Origin: FEN-1297 sp021817845
Lineage (GTDB): Bacteria > Bacteroidota > Ignavibacteria > Ignavibacteriales > Ignavibacteriaceae
Direction of reading: 5' to 3'
Assembly: GCA_021817845.1 (NCBI GenBank)
Contig: JAKAFW010000001.1
Span: forward strand, 207,985 to 271,984
DNA length: 64,000 nucleotides
Shown here piece by piece: positions 27,094 to 36,386 of the stretch. Position numbers and translations under genes: made by a program. Under the pieces are notes generated by a model that saw only the letters and a list, made by a program, of their open reading frames with translations, was not told where the DNA came from and did no database searches. Every line of letters begins with the position of its first letter. The stretch's first letter is position 1.

Positions 27094-28887
27094 TTATTCG
27101 TCGATTTGGAGAACAGCTAAGAAAGCTTCCTGAGGAATTTCTACATTTCCTACTTGCTTCATTCGCTTTTTACCCTCTTTTTGTTTTTCAAGAAGCTTGC
27201 GTTTGCGGGTAATATCACCGCCGTAACATTTCGCAAGTACATTTTTTCTTAATGCCTTTACGACTGATTTTGAAATTACTTTTGATCCTATTGCAGCTTG
27301 AATATCAATTTCAAACATCTGACGCGGTATTAGGTCTTTTAACTTTGTACAAACTTTTCTTCCCCAATCATAAGATTTACTCTTATGAACGATCATCGAT
27401 AGAGCGTCTACCGGCTCGTTATTGAGAAGTATGTCAAGCTTTACTAAATCAGATTCCCTGTAGTCAATATATTCATAATCTAAAGAAGCATATCCGCGCG
27501 TAGTAGATTTTAATTTATCGTAGAAATCAAAGATTATTTCCGCAAGTGGAAATTCGTATTGGATATCTGCCCGTGTAGGGTCTATGTAAGTCGTATTTTT
27601 ATAAGTACCGCGTTTGTCTGTTGCCAACTTCATAATATTACCTACATATTCACTTGGGCAAACAATTTGAGCTTTAACATAAGGCTCCTCAATTCGTTCA
27701 ATATCTCCGACCGTAGGCATCAATGCGGGATTATCAACTACTAATTTATCTCCGTTTTTCTTGTAAACATAATATTCAACGTTTGGAAGAGTTGTAATAA
27801 TTGATTGATTATATTCCCGTAGTAATCTTTCCTGAACTATCTCCATGTGAAGGAGTCCAAGAAATCCGCATCTAAATCCAAATCCAAGCGCTGCAGAAGT
27901 CTCGGGCTGGTACTGCAAGGCTGAATCATTTAATCTAAATTTCTCAAGAGCATCGCGAAGGTCTTCAAACTCATCCGCATCGGTAGGATAAAGACCGCTA
28001 TAGACCATCGGCTTAACTTCTTTATAGCCCGGAAGCGGTTGTGCTGCGCCTTGCTTTGCATGTGTTACTGTATCTCCCACTTTGATGTCGTGAACATCTT
28101 TTATTCCCGGAATCAGATATCCAACATTTCCCGCAGAAAGCTCTTCGTTTTTTATTTTTCTTAACCCAAGTATTCCAACCTCTTCGGCATCAATATCTTT
28201 GTCGACAACAAAACATTTCAGTTTGTCATTTGTCTTAATCGTGCCGTTAAAAACCCTGATATAAGCCACTGCTCCGCGGTAAATATCAAATATCGAATCG
28301 AAGATTAAAGCTTGTAGCGGAGCTTTGGGGTCTCCTTTAGGCGCCGGGATTTTTTTTACGACAGCTTCTAAAATTTCAATTATCCCTATTTTTGATTTGG
28401 CGCTTGCTAATATTATTTCATCAGATTCACAACCGATAAGATCGATTATTTGTCCTTTTACTTTATCAATTTCTGCGCTTGGGAGATCAATCTTGTTAAT
28501 AACAGGAATAATTTCAAGTCCCGCTTCGATGGCGAGATAAAGATTGCTTATTGTTTGTGCTTCTACACCTTGTGCAGCATCCACAATTAAAACTGCTCCT
28601 TCACAAGCTGCGAGTGAGCGGGATACTTCATAGGTAAAATCAACATGACCGGGAGTATCGATTAAATTCAAAGTATATTCTACTTTGTCGTTAGCTAAGT
28701 ATCTCATTTGAATTGCATGAGATTTTATTGTTATACCGCGTTCTCTTTCAAGTTCAAGGTCGTCAAGGACCTGTGCTTTGGCTTCCCGTTCGGAAATTGT
28801 ATGGGTTTGTTCCAAAAGACAATCAGCAATGGTTGACTTACCATGGTCGATGTGGGCAATAATACAGAAATTTCTAATATTGTTCAT
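27094..28887 (-). CDS. lepA: Elongation factor 4 (LepA) GTPase
   Basis: 597 residues, standard length. G1 AHIDHGKSTIADCLL, G2 region RERGITIKSHAI, G3 DTPGHVDF, G4 NKIDLP, followed by EF-G-like domains and the LepA-specific C-terminus (KCYGGDITRKRKLLEKQKEGKKRMKQVGNVEIPQEAF in part). It is a ribosome-binding translational GTPase that acts on stalled or mis-translocated ribosomes. The start ATG is clear and lepB follows after 15 bp. Confidence 0.98.
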   Translation of the reverse strand: MNNIRNFCIIAHIDHGKSTIADCLLEQTHTISEREAKAQVLDDLELERERGITIKSHAIQMRYLANDKVEYTLNLIDTPGHVDFTYEVSRSLAACEGAVLIVDAAQGVEAQTISNLYLAIEAGLEIIPVINKIDLPSAEIDKVKGQIIDLIGCESDEIILASAKSKIGIIEILEAVVKKIPAPKGDPKAPLQALIFDSIFDIYRGAVAYIRVFNGTIKTNDKLKCFVVDKDIDAEEVGILGLRKIKNEELSAGNVGYLIPGIKDVHDIKVGDTVTHAKQGAAQPLPGYKEVKPMVYSGLYPTDADEFEDLRDALEKFRLNDSALQYQPETSAALGFGFRCGFLGLLHMEIVQERLLREYNQSIITTLPNVEYYVYKKNGDKLVVDNPALMPTVGDIERIEEPYVKAQIVCPSEYVGNIMKLATDKRGTYKNTTYIDPTRADIQYEFPLAEIIFDFYDKLKSTTRGYASLDYEYIDYRESDLVKLDILLNNEPVDALSMIVHKSKSYDWGRKVCTKLKDLIPRQMFEIDIQAAIGSKVISKSVVKALRKNVLAKCYGGDITRKRKLLEKQKEGKKRMKQVGNVEIPQEAFLAVLQIDE

Positions 28888-29345
28888 AACTCTCTTTTAA
28901 TGAAACTTAAATATACGGAGCGCATGAGAATTTTGAAAGGTAAAGCAGAATCTAAAGTGATGGGTCAAATTAAGGGAGGCATTAAAAACAGGAATGATGG
29001 AAGAATGGAATAGTGGAATAATGGAATAATGGAATAATGGAGTGATGGAGTAATGGTACATCAAAAATTATTATTGATGATAAAAAATTGTAATTTTTAA
29101 TTTCATTTATCTTATTAAATTATCATTTATACTTTAATAAATTCATTGATGTAAAAATTTCATAAAATCCATAGCGCGGCAAGCTTGCCTACCGGCAGGC
29201 AGGCCGCAATGGAATATGGAATATGTATGATGGAATATGGAAAATTATTTCAAATATCTTTACATAAAAAACAAAGATTTAAACGGCAATACTATAAACA
29301 CAATGTAAATTTTGGAACAAAAACTTAAAGGCTTCGTCTAAAATC
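28888..29345. repeat. Gene-free region with TGGAATA repeats
   Basis: 28990-29056 is a run of GGAATAATGGAATAATGGA units. 29180-29206 holds GCCTACCGGCAGGCAGGC, and 29209-29270 a second TGGAATATGG block whose last 48 bp match 13881-13928 with two differences. The region separates the divergent lepA and ECF sigma genes and must hold both promoters; no clear -35/-10 pair could be assigned. Confidence 0.7.
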
Positions 29346-29939
29346 ATGAAAAACAAAAAGAAGAAAACAGACGTGCAATTACCTCAAATATTAAACCTGG
29401 ATGATGATTTTTCACTGATAAAAAGATTCATAGAGGGTGATGAGTCAACATTTAATTTATTGGTGCTCCGTCATAAAGAAAAAGTAAGAAATATAATTTA
29501 CCTTACTTTGAATAATCACGAGTTAGTTGATGATATTGCTCAAGAAGTTTTTTTAACTGTGTACAAAAATTTGAAACGTTTCAGGTTTGAATCGCAATTT
29601 ACTACATGGCTTTATCGAGTTACAATTAATAAATGTAAAGATCATTTAAGAAAAATTAAGATACGAAGTATATTTACCCCAATTAAAGATGAAGAAGAAG
29701 ATCTTGGATACAGTACATCACCTGACGAAAAGGATATAGCAGAGATTGTTAGAAAAGCGATTGATCAGTTACCGGAAAAACTGAAGGTACCCCTGCTGCT
29801 TAAAGATATTGAGGGACTTAGCTATCAAGAAATTGCAGAGTCGATTCAATGTGAAATCGGAACGGTGAAGTCAAGGATTTTTAGGGCAAGAGAAGGACTA
29901 AGAAATATTTTAAAGCCCTATGAGAGTGAGTTGATGTGA
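29346..29939 (+). CDS. ECF-type RNA polymerase sigma factor
   Basis: 197 residues. Region 2: FNLLVLRHKEKVRNIIYLTLNNHELVDDIAQEVFLTVYKNLKRFRFESQFTTWLYRVTINKCKDHLRK. Region 4: IDQLPEKLKVPLLLKDIEGLSYQEIAESIQCEIGTVKSRIFRAREGLRNIL. No region 3 lies between, as in ECF/RpoE-type factors. The stop overlaps the start of the next gene (TGATG), which suggests translational coupling to a membrane protein that probably holds this factor inactive. Confidence 0.95.
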   Translation: MKNKKKKTDVQLPQILNLDDDFSLIKRFIEGDESTFNLLVLRHKEKVRNIIYLTLNNHELVDDIAQEVFLTVYKNLKRFRFESQFTTWLYRVTINKCKDHLRKIKIRSIFTPIKDEEEDLGYSTSPDEKDIAEIVRKAIDQLPEKLKVPLLLKDIEGLSYQEIAESIQCEIGTVKSRIFRAREGLRNILKPYESELM

Positions 29940-31498
29940 TGAAAATTTATACTAAAAAATATGAACTATTATCTGCTTATGTCGATAATGAGCTTTCCGA
30001 CGTTGAAATCAAAAGATTAGAAGATGAATTACGATTTTCTAAAGATCTACAGGAAAAGCTAAACGATCTAAAAAAGGTAAAGAAATTAACATCATCTTCC
30101 GTTAAAAGCGTTCCTGAAAATCATTATTTTGATACCAGGTTATCAGCCGCAATTCGAAATGATGGCCCGTGGTTTTTTCGAATAAGAAAATATTTTCCCA
30201 TAGCTGGTATTATTGCTTTGAGTGTTGCCTTGATGGTCGTCTTAAAGGTAAACCCTGGAATTGTCAATCACCTTTTAGAAAAACAAAAATCGAACATCTC
30301 TGGTTTTTATAAGCAAAATTTGAAACCGTTATTATATGCTGCAGATTTGACTAACGAAGATATTTTTAATTTTGCTTTCTATCACCAACTGCCTTTGGAT
30401 AATCAGAAACATCAGTATTTATTCTTGGGCACAGGACAGAACGGTAACCAATTTTTTGAAATTAAAAATGGCAATCAGTTTAGCAACGTTAATAGCCTTG
30501 ATAAATTCGTTAAAGGCTTAAATCTTAACAGTGTTCAAAAACATCAAGTTGATTCAATCCTTTCAAATTATGCTGATGATTTGCAATCGCAAGTTTTGGT
30601 TAATGAAAAAAATACTGTTGCAATAAATTCTAATATATGGAATTATAATAAAGCTATTGTGGCTGACCTGGTTTCGTTCGCTGCCAGGGCTAACCGGGAA
30701 GAAATGCGAAATGTTTTACCTGCAGGCTTTAATTCTTATTATAACAACGGCTCTGTTGCCCGTTTAGTTAGTGAAGTTAAATCAGCAAATGGCAATAAAT
30801 ATATTTTCATTACTCCGGATACAATTTTTTCAGATTCTTTTTATTTTGATAAAGAAAAATTTAAGCAGAATATGAAAAGATTAAATGACGAAATGAAAAA
30901 GATGAATAAGAACAGCGAGAATTTTTCTTTTAATTTTCATATCGATTCTAATTTTGTAAATAAAACTAAAATTCCATCATACAACGGCGAGTTCAAAATA
31001 TTTGTCGATAGCAACTCATGCCTTATCCATATTCCACAAGTTTTTGTTCCACAAATCCAATATCCGAATCTTGATAGTATGGCTACTAATTTAGGTAAGG
31101 CTGCGGATTTATTCAGAAGTTTTTCATTTAACTTCCCCGAAATGAGCAGAGGAAAGAGTTTTAACTATAAATACTCCTATAACGATTCTACAGATGGTTA
31201 TAAGTTCAATTTTAGAGCATTTGGACTTGATTCAACTTTCAACTTCAAAGATCATAAACTTAATTCAATGACAGGTAAAGATTTTAGGAGATTTAATTTC
31301 AACAGTCCCGATTCTTTAGAAAGTTTTTATAGATCATTCTTTGGCGATTCAACTGCGTTTAACCAAAAAGAAATGGAAAAGGAACTTCAGCAAGTCCAAA
31401 AGCAATTAGAGCAATTTCAGAAACAAATGGAAAAGCTTCAAAAGCAGCTTCCGAAAAATCAAAAGCAAGGCAAGGATCATAAATCTATCGAAATTTAA
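29939..31498 (+). CDS. Membrane protein, probable anti-sigma factor
   Basis: Start ATG 29939 is chosen because it overlaps the sigma stop (TGATG); a GTG one codon earlier is possible. The first ~50 residues (YELLSAYVDNELSDVEIKRLEDELRFSKDLQEKL) resemble zinc-finger anti-sigma N-termini but lack the His/Cys zinc ligands. One membrane segment follows (IAGIIALSVALMVVLKV, about 88-104). The remaining ~410 residues, probably periplasmic, are Asn/Phe/Lys/Ser-rich with no known domain and end in a Gln/Lys coiled coil (MEKELQQVQKQLEQFQKQM). Far longer than usual anti-sigma factors, so it may sense an envelope signal directly. Confidence 0.7.
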   Translation: MKIYTKKYELLSAYVDNELSDVEIKRLEDELRFSKDLQEKLNDLKKVKKLTSSSVKSVPENHYFDTRLSAAIRNDGPWFFRIRKYFPIAGIIALSVALMVVLKVNPGIVNHLLEKQKSNISGFYKQNLKPLLYAADLTNEDIFNFAFYHQLPLDNQKHQYLFLGTGQNGNQFFEIKNGNQFSNVNSLDKFVKGLNLNSVQKHQVDSILSNYADDLQSQVLVNEKNTVAINSNIWNYNKAIVADLVSFAARANREEMRNVLPAGFNSYYNNGSVARLVSEVKSANGNKYIFITPDTIFSDSFYFDKEKFKQNMKRLNDEMKKMNKNSENFSFNFHIDSNFVNKTKIPSYNGEFKIFVDSNSCLIHIPQVFVPQIQYPNLDSMATNLGKAADLFRSFSFNFPEMSRGKSFNYKYSYNDSTDGYKFNFRAFGLDSTFNFKDHKLNSMTGKDFRRFNFNSPDSLESFYRSFFGDSTAFNQKEMEKELQQVQKQLEQFQKQMEKLQKQLPKNQKQGKDHKSIEI

Positions 31499-31722
31499 TA
31501 TTTCCGGCTGAAAGCTCTTTACCAAGCCTCCGGCTAGATTCTTACATCCATAGTGGTATTTTCTCTGCTATCCTATTTTTCTTCCGCTTATACAACTCTA
31601 CTTTACAAAAAGCTAATTTTAGCTTAATTTAATTTTGAAGGGAAATGCGAAATATTGCATTTCGACTAATTTAGGCTTTTCATATAATTTTGCAATTAAA
31701 GTAAATTTATTATCCTAAAAAT

Positions 31723-33828
31723 ATGAAATTTGATATCCCGGCTTTGAAGATTAACCAGAAATTCCAAACATTTATTGTTCTATCAATTGTTTTATTCGGC
31801 TTCAAATTATTTGCGCCCGGCTCTGATTCAATTACATATTTATTGATTGACGATTTGCTGGTTGGGTTTACTGTTGCAGCTTTTATTTTTTATTTGATGG
31901 ATTGGATACATCTAAAGAAAATAAATCCTCTTAATTTGGTGATGAATATCGGAATTTTTACAGCTGTGATCTTTTTACTGATTACATTTTCCAATACAAT
32001 TCTTCGCGGACTTGCGACGGAAAATAATATCTATTTTCCTAAAACCGGATTTGTTTCAAATCTGGTTGTCTTTGTCTATTCTTTTATTATTCTCGGCTCG
32101 CTTTCATATATTTTCCTGGCTTTTCGCGAGCTTTATTCTCTTAAACAGAAACGCGACATAAATACTTATTTTAATACGATGGTCGTATTTTTTATTCTGG
32201 CTTCTTATTCAACTCTACTTCAGCAAAGTACCGATCTATTATACATAAAAGACACTTTTTTTATAATCTCAATTTTATTGATAATTATTAACTCAATAAA
32301 AATCTCATGGATTGCTTTCATAGTTAAAAAGGAAAAAAAGATTCTTCTTTTCCTGTCGATAATTATTGCAATTCTTTTTGTATCAAACCTTGTGAAAAAC
32401 TCAGGTAACAATAATGCAAATTTACTTGATCAATTTTCACCTGCACTCAATCAATTTTTTAATATAATCGGAATTTATGGCGCCATTTATTTCAGTATTT
32501 TATTTTTTACAACCTTGTTCCATATACCTACTGCTGAAGCTTTTGATAGAAAAGCCCAGGAAGTTACTTCGCTTCAATATTTCAGTAAGTTAATTACGGA
32601 GGTTTTAGATTTTGATGACCTGGTAAAAACAATCACCGATATTGCCTCAAAAATAAGTAACGCTGATGCCGCCTGGATTGCCTGGCAAGAAAATGGAGGT
32701 TTAAAGTCGGTAGGCAATAATAGTATCGGATTTTTAGATGCTGATCTAATTACATCTTTTGTAGCTGAGAATAAAAATAAATATAACCTGAATGAAACTA
32801 TTTTTATAAGCATGGGTAAGTTTCAGAAAAAATCTCAGCTCGGAGAATCGTTTTCAAACATTACAGTTTCACCTTTAAGAGCGCACAACGAACTTAAGGG
32901 ATATCTATTAACCGGTAAGAAAAATAATTTTCTCTTTGATGATGAAGATAAAAATGCATTGGATACATTTTCCGATTATGCTTCTATTGCTATTGAAAAC
33001 TCTAGACTTTTTGAGGAATCTATAATTAAAGAGCGTTTAGAAAAAGAACTTGATGTTGCTCGAGAAGTCCAGAGGAAAATTTTACCTTCTAAAAATCCTA
33101 ATTATGAAGGTCTATCTATCTCTACCATTTTTATTCCCGCCTTTGAAGTCGGTGGCGATTATTACGATTTTTTTGAAATCGATAAATATACTTTTGGTTT
33201 TGTAATTGCGGATGTATCCGGCAAAGGAATATCTGCTGCCTTTATAATGGCAGAAGTAAAAGGAATCTTTGAATCACTTTCTAAAACTATTAAAACTCCT
33301 AAAAATATTTTAATTAAAGCTAATGAGATATTGCAGAGAACTTTGGACAGGAAAAACTTTGTCAGTGCGGCTTATGGCTTTATTGATTTGCAGAATGAGA
33401 CTATGCTAATATCGCGTGCCGGGCATTGTCCCATAATTCTTCTAAGAGACAATTCAATAGAAAATTTAAGACCTTCAGGAATCGGTTTGGGACTTAATTT
33501 TTCAGATCACTTTTCTAATACTCTTGAAGAAATTAAAATTGATTTGAAGGAAAACGATATAATCGTCCTCTATACAGACGGAATAACTGAGGCTAAAAAT
33601 AAACTTCTGGAAGACTTCGGAAGTGATCTTTTTGAAAAAATACTTATTGAAAATTGTGATAAAGATGCTGACGATATTTCAAACAAAGTTATTCGAGAAG
33701 TAACTTTGTTTTCACAAAATCATCCTCAGCATGACGACATTACTTTAGTCATACTTAAATGGAAACAAAAATTAAAAATTGATGGAGAAAAGGAATGGCA
33801 GAATTCAACGCTTCAACCAAAGATTTAG
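31723..33828 (+). CDS. Membrane SpoIIE-type phosphatase with GAF domain
   Basis: 701 residues. Several hydrophobic helices in residues 15-265 form a membrane domain, then a GAF-like domain (about 285-430, ending DTFSDYASIAIENSRLFEES). A helical linker with EKELDVAREVQRKILPS leads to a PP2C/SpoIIE domain with metal-site motifs GGDYYD, DVSGKG, YTDGITEAKN and HDDITLVILK. It should dephosphorylate a STAS antagonist in response to a membrane or GAF signal. A 34-bp overlap with the STAS gene supports cotranscription. TAATTTTG at 31685-31692 resembles a Bacteroidota -7 element. Confidence 0.92.
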   Translation: MKFDIPALKINQKFQTFIVLSIVLFGFKLFAPGSDSITYLLIDDLLVGFTVAAFIFYLMDWIHLKKINPLNLVMNIGIFTAVIFLLITFSNTILRGLATENNIYFPKTGFVSNLVVFVYSFIILGSLSYIFLAFRELYSLKQKRDINTYFNTMVVFFILASYSTLLQQSTDLLYIKDTFFIISILLIIINSIKISWIAFIVKKEKKILLFLSIIIAILFVSNLVKNSGNNNANLLDQFSPALNQFFNIIGIYGAIYFSILFFTTLFHIPTAEAFDRKAQEVTSLQYFSKLITEVLDFDDLVKTITDIASKISNADAAWIAWQENGGLKSVGNNSIGFLDADLITSFVAENKNKYNLNETIFISMGKFQKKSQLGESFSNITVSPLRAHNELKGYLLTGKKNNFLFDDEDKNALDTFSDYASIAIENSRLFEESIIKERLEKELDVAREVQRKILPSKNPNYEGLSISTIFIPAFEVGGDYYDFFEIDKYTFGFVIADVSGKGISAAFIMAEVKGIFESLSKTIKTPKNILIKANEILQRTLDRKNFVSAAYGFIDLQNETMLISRAGHCPIILLRDNSIENLRPSGIGLGLNFSDHFSNTLEEIKIDLKENDIIVLYTDGITEAKNKLLEDFGSDLFEKILIENCDKDADDISNKVIREVTLFSQNHPQHDDITLVILKWKQKLKIDGEKEWQNSTLQPKI

Positions 33829-34160
33829 GTGAAGTTAGTGTAATATATTTGCAGGGCTATCTCGATGCACATACCGCACCTTCGCTTGAAAATACTTTTT
33901 CTAATTTAATTGAAAAAGGAAAATATTGCACTGTGGTGAATTTTACGGAACTGGCATATATAAGCAGCGCCGGCTTGGGCGTCTTTATGGCATTCATAGA
34001 AAAAATGCGAGAGAATAACGGTGATATAAAATTATCGAGCATGAGTGATAAAGTTTATAACATTTTTGATCTGCTCGGTTTTCCGTTACTCTATGAAATT
34101 TATAAAACAGAAGATGAAGCAGTAAACAAATTTATCGAGTCTAAAAACCTTGAAAAGTAA
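33795..34160 (+). CDS. STAS-domain anti-sigma factor antagonist
   Basis: 121 residues, one STAS domain (SpoIIAA/RsbV type): VSVIYLQGYLDAHTAPSLENTFSNLI, then VVNFTELAYISSAGLGVFMAFIEKMRENNGDIKL. The phospho-acceptor by alignment is Ser58 in ISSAGLG (the preceding Asp of the usual DSSGLG is Ser57 here). The unphosphorylated form would bind the RsbW-type kinase and free its client. It overlaps the phosphatase gene upstream and the kinase gene downstream. Confidence 0.93.
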   Translation: MAEFNASTKDLGEVSVIYLQGYLDAHTAPSLENTFSNLIEKGKYCTVVNFTELAYISSAGLGVFMAFIEKMRENNGDIKLSSMSDKVYNIFDLLGFPLLYEIYKTEDEAVNKFIESKNLEK

Positions 34161-34596
34161 GAACCACAAATTGGAAGAGAATGAATTGACCGTTAAAAGC
34201 AGAACAGAAAACCTTTCTGCCATTCGGAATTTTGTTTCTGCCGGAGCACTGGAAATCGGCATTCCCCTTAAAATAGTTGAAAATATTATTCTGGCGGTTG
34301 ATGAAGCGTGCACTAATATTATTAAGCATGCGTACAAATATTTCCCTGAAGGAGAAATCATAGTTAAACTGAAATTTTCCCGGGAAAAATTCACCGTTAT
34401 TATAATAGATCACGGTGTGCCTTTTGAGCCTGAAACAATTCCTGACCCCGATTTGCAGACCTATTACCGGCAGCATCGTGTAGGTGGATTGGGGATGTAT
34501 TTGATGAAGTCATTAATGGATGAAGTTAAATATGTCTCTGTCCCCGGTAAATATAACCAAGTGCTATTATCAAAAAATTTATTAACTACGCATTGA
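34150..34596 (+). CDS. RsbW/SpoIIAB-type serine kinase (anti-sigma factor)
   Basis: 148 residues from a TTG start at 34150, overlapping the STAS gene by 11 bp; no in-frame ATG lies before the domain (a TTG at 34171 is the alternative). Single HATPase_c_2 domain: N box ENIILAVDEACTNIIKHAYK, G1 IIDHGVPFEP, G2 VGGLGMYLMKSLMDEVKY. It should phosphorylate the neighbouring STAS protein and bind a client (a sigma factor or another output). No sigma-B-like gene is adjacent, so the client is elsewhere or is not a sigma factor. Confidence 0.92.
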   Translation: MKSKNHKLEENELTVKSRTENLSAIRNFVSAGALEIGIPLKIVENIILAVDEACTNIIKHAYKYFPEGEIIVKLKFSREKFTVIIIDHGVPFEPETIPDPDLQTYYRQHRVGGLGMYLMKSLMDEVKYVSVPGKYNQVLLSKNLLTTH

Positions 34597-34600
34597 AAAA

Positions 34601-36280
34601 ATGATTGACTCCGAAAATATCAAAGTCAAACGAAATCTAACTGCCTTGGTGGAGTTTAGTAGAATTATTAACTCCAGTCTTGATCTGGATTTTATCCTTA
34701 GCAATATCCTTCTAACCTGTTTGGGAAAATTTTTTGCTACAAAAGGTATTATAGCATTAAAAATTAATGGTGCACTTGTTCCAAAATCGTTCAAAGGACT
34801 CTCCCTTGATGCCATAAATAAATTCCCAAAATTAAAAGGCGGTGAGGATTTATTTGAAGATAAGCTGTTTAAAAAATATTTAACTGAAAACCATATTGTC
34901 ACGGTTGAAAAAATTAGCTCCTCTCAAGAGTGCCTTGGAATTGTTTGTCTAGGCGAAAAGTTAAACAAAAATCCTTTTACCGTGAGTGACCTTGAATTTT
35001 TAAGGACTATTTTAAACATTTCATCTTCTGCAATTCATAATTCAATAATGATTGATGAGTTGAAGCATGTAAACCGGGCGCTCGACCGCCGTGTTCATCG
35101 CCTTAACTCGCTGTTCGAACTGAGCAAGGAATTCGGCATGTTTTCAGAATCGACTAAAGTTGCCAGGCTTTTGGCTTATTCTGTAATAGGGCAATTTCTT
35201 GTCTCAAAGTTCGCCGTCATTACTTTTCGGCCGGGTGAAATTGAAATTCTCGAATCAAAGTTTGATGAAAAGGAACTCTTTCTGGCTATTAAAGGGTATG
35301 ACTTCACAGCTTATGAAAATTCAATTTCTAAAAATGAAATAGCTGAGAATTTCCCTCTTCTCGAAATTCTTGGTATTGAACTTATCGTTCCGATGCAACT
35401 TCAAGGAGAAACTAAGGGACTAATACTTCTTGGAAAAAGGATTAATAATCATACTTATTCCGAAACAGATATTGAATTTATTTATTCTATCGGAAGTCTT
35501 GCCATAATTTCGCTTGAGAACCGGCGATTATTTAAGGAAGCTTTGGAAAAGCAAAAGCTTGAAGAAGAATTGGAAATAGCCCGGGGTATCCAAAAAAATC
35601 TATTGCCTCATTCAATACCACAATTCAAAAGTTTTGAAATAGCGGCTATTAATATTTCTTCCCAACATGTAGGCGGCGACTACTATGATATAATTACTCT
35701 AAATGAAAATAATTTTTGTATTGCCATAGGTGATGTTTCCGGTAAAGGCGTTCCCGCGGCTTTATTGATGGCAAATATCCAGGCATTCTTAAGAGTCATT
35801 TGTAAGCACGGAATGGACATTGCTGAGGCTACTGGTATTATTAATGATTTAATTACCTCTAATATCACCGATGGAAAATTTATAACCTTTTTTTGGGGAA
35901 TGTTAAACGAAGTTGATAAAACAATCCAGTATGTTAACGCCGGTCATAATCATCCACTGTTAATTAGAAAAGGAAAGATTCATAAACTTGATAAAGGCGG
36001 TATTATTCTCGGCGTTATGAAAACTTTTACCCCTTATATCACTGAGACTGTTCATCTTGAAAAGGATGATGTAATCTTTTTGTTTACTGACGGTGTAACC
36101 GAAGCTAAAAGTATTGACGACGAAGAATTTTCCGATGAGAAGCTGGAAATACTTAGTCTAAAATTTGCTAACCTTTCTGCAGAAGAAATTTTAGATAATA
36201 TTAAATTTGAAGTTCAAAGTTTTGCTAAAGGCGCCTTGCAATCAGATGATATTACGATGCTGGTAATTAAAGTTATTTAG
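34601..36280 (+). CDS. Cytoplasmic GAF-SpoIIE phosphatase
   Basis: 559 residues without clear membrane segments. Two GAF-like regions (about 10-155 and 175-310), the coiled linker LFKEALEKQKLEEELEIARGIQKNLLPHSIP, then the SpoIIE/PP2C domain with VGGDYYDII, GDVSGKGVPAALLMAN, NAGHNHPLL, FTDGVTEAKS and QSDDITMLVIKV. It begins 4 bp after the kinase gene, so it is part of the same operon. It is probably a second RsbU-type input that acts on the same STAS protein but answers to a cytoplasmic signal. Confidence 0.92.
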   Translation: MIDSENIKVKRNLTALVEFSRIINSSLDLDFILSNILLTCLGKFFATKGIIALKINGALVPKSFKGLSLDAINKFPKLKGGEDLFEDKLFKKYLTENHIVTVEKISSSQECLGIVCLGEKLNKNPFTVSDLEFLRTILNISSSAIHNSIMIDELKHVNRALDRRVHRLNSLFELSKEFGMFSESTKVARLLAYSVIGQFLVSKFAVITFRPGEIEILESKFDEKELFLAIKGYDFTAYENSISKNEIAENFPLLEILGIELIVPMQLQGETKGLILLGKRINNHTYSETDIEFIYSIGSLAIISLENRRLFKEALEKQKLEEELEIARGIQKNLLPHSIPQFKSFEIAAINISSQHVGGDYYDIITLNENNFCIAIGDVSGKGVPAALLMANIQAFLRVICKHGMDIAEATGIINDLITSNITDGKFITFFWGMLNEVDKTIQYVNAGHNHPLLIRKGKIHKLDKGGIILGVMKTFTPYITETVHLEKDDVIFLFTDGVTEAKSIDDEEFSDEKLEILSLKFANLSAEEILDNIKFEVQSFAKGALQSDDITMLVIKVI

Positions 36281-36386
36281 AATAATTTTTTTGTTTTCGT
36301 AAAATTATTTACCTTATCACTAAGAAAGTTCGATAAGAAAGTTCAATATCCTCAATTATTTTTATTCACTACTTTTACTTGAACAG

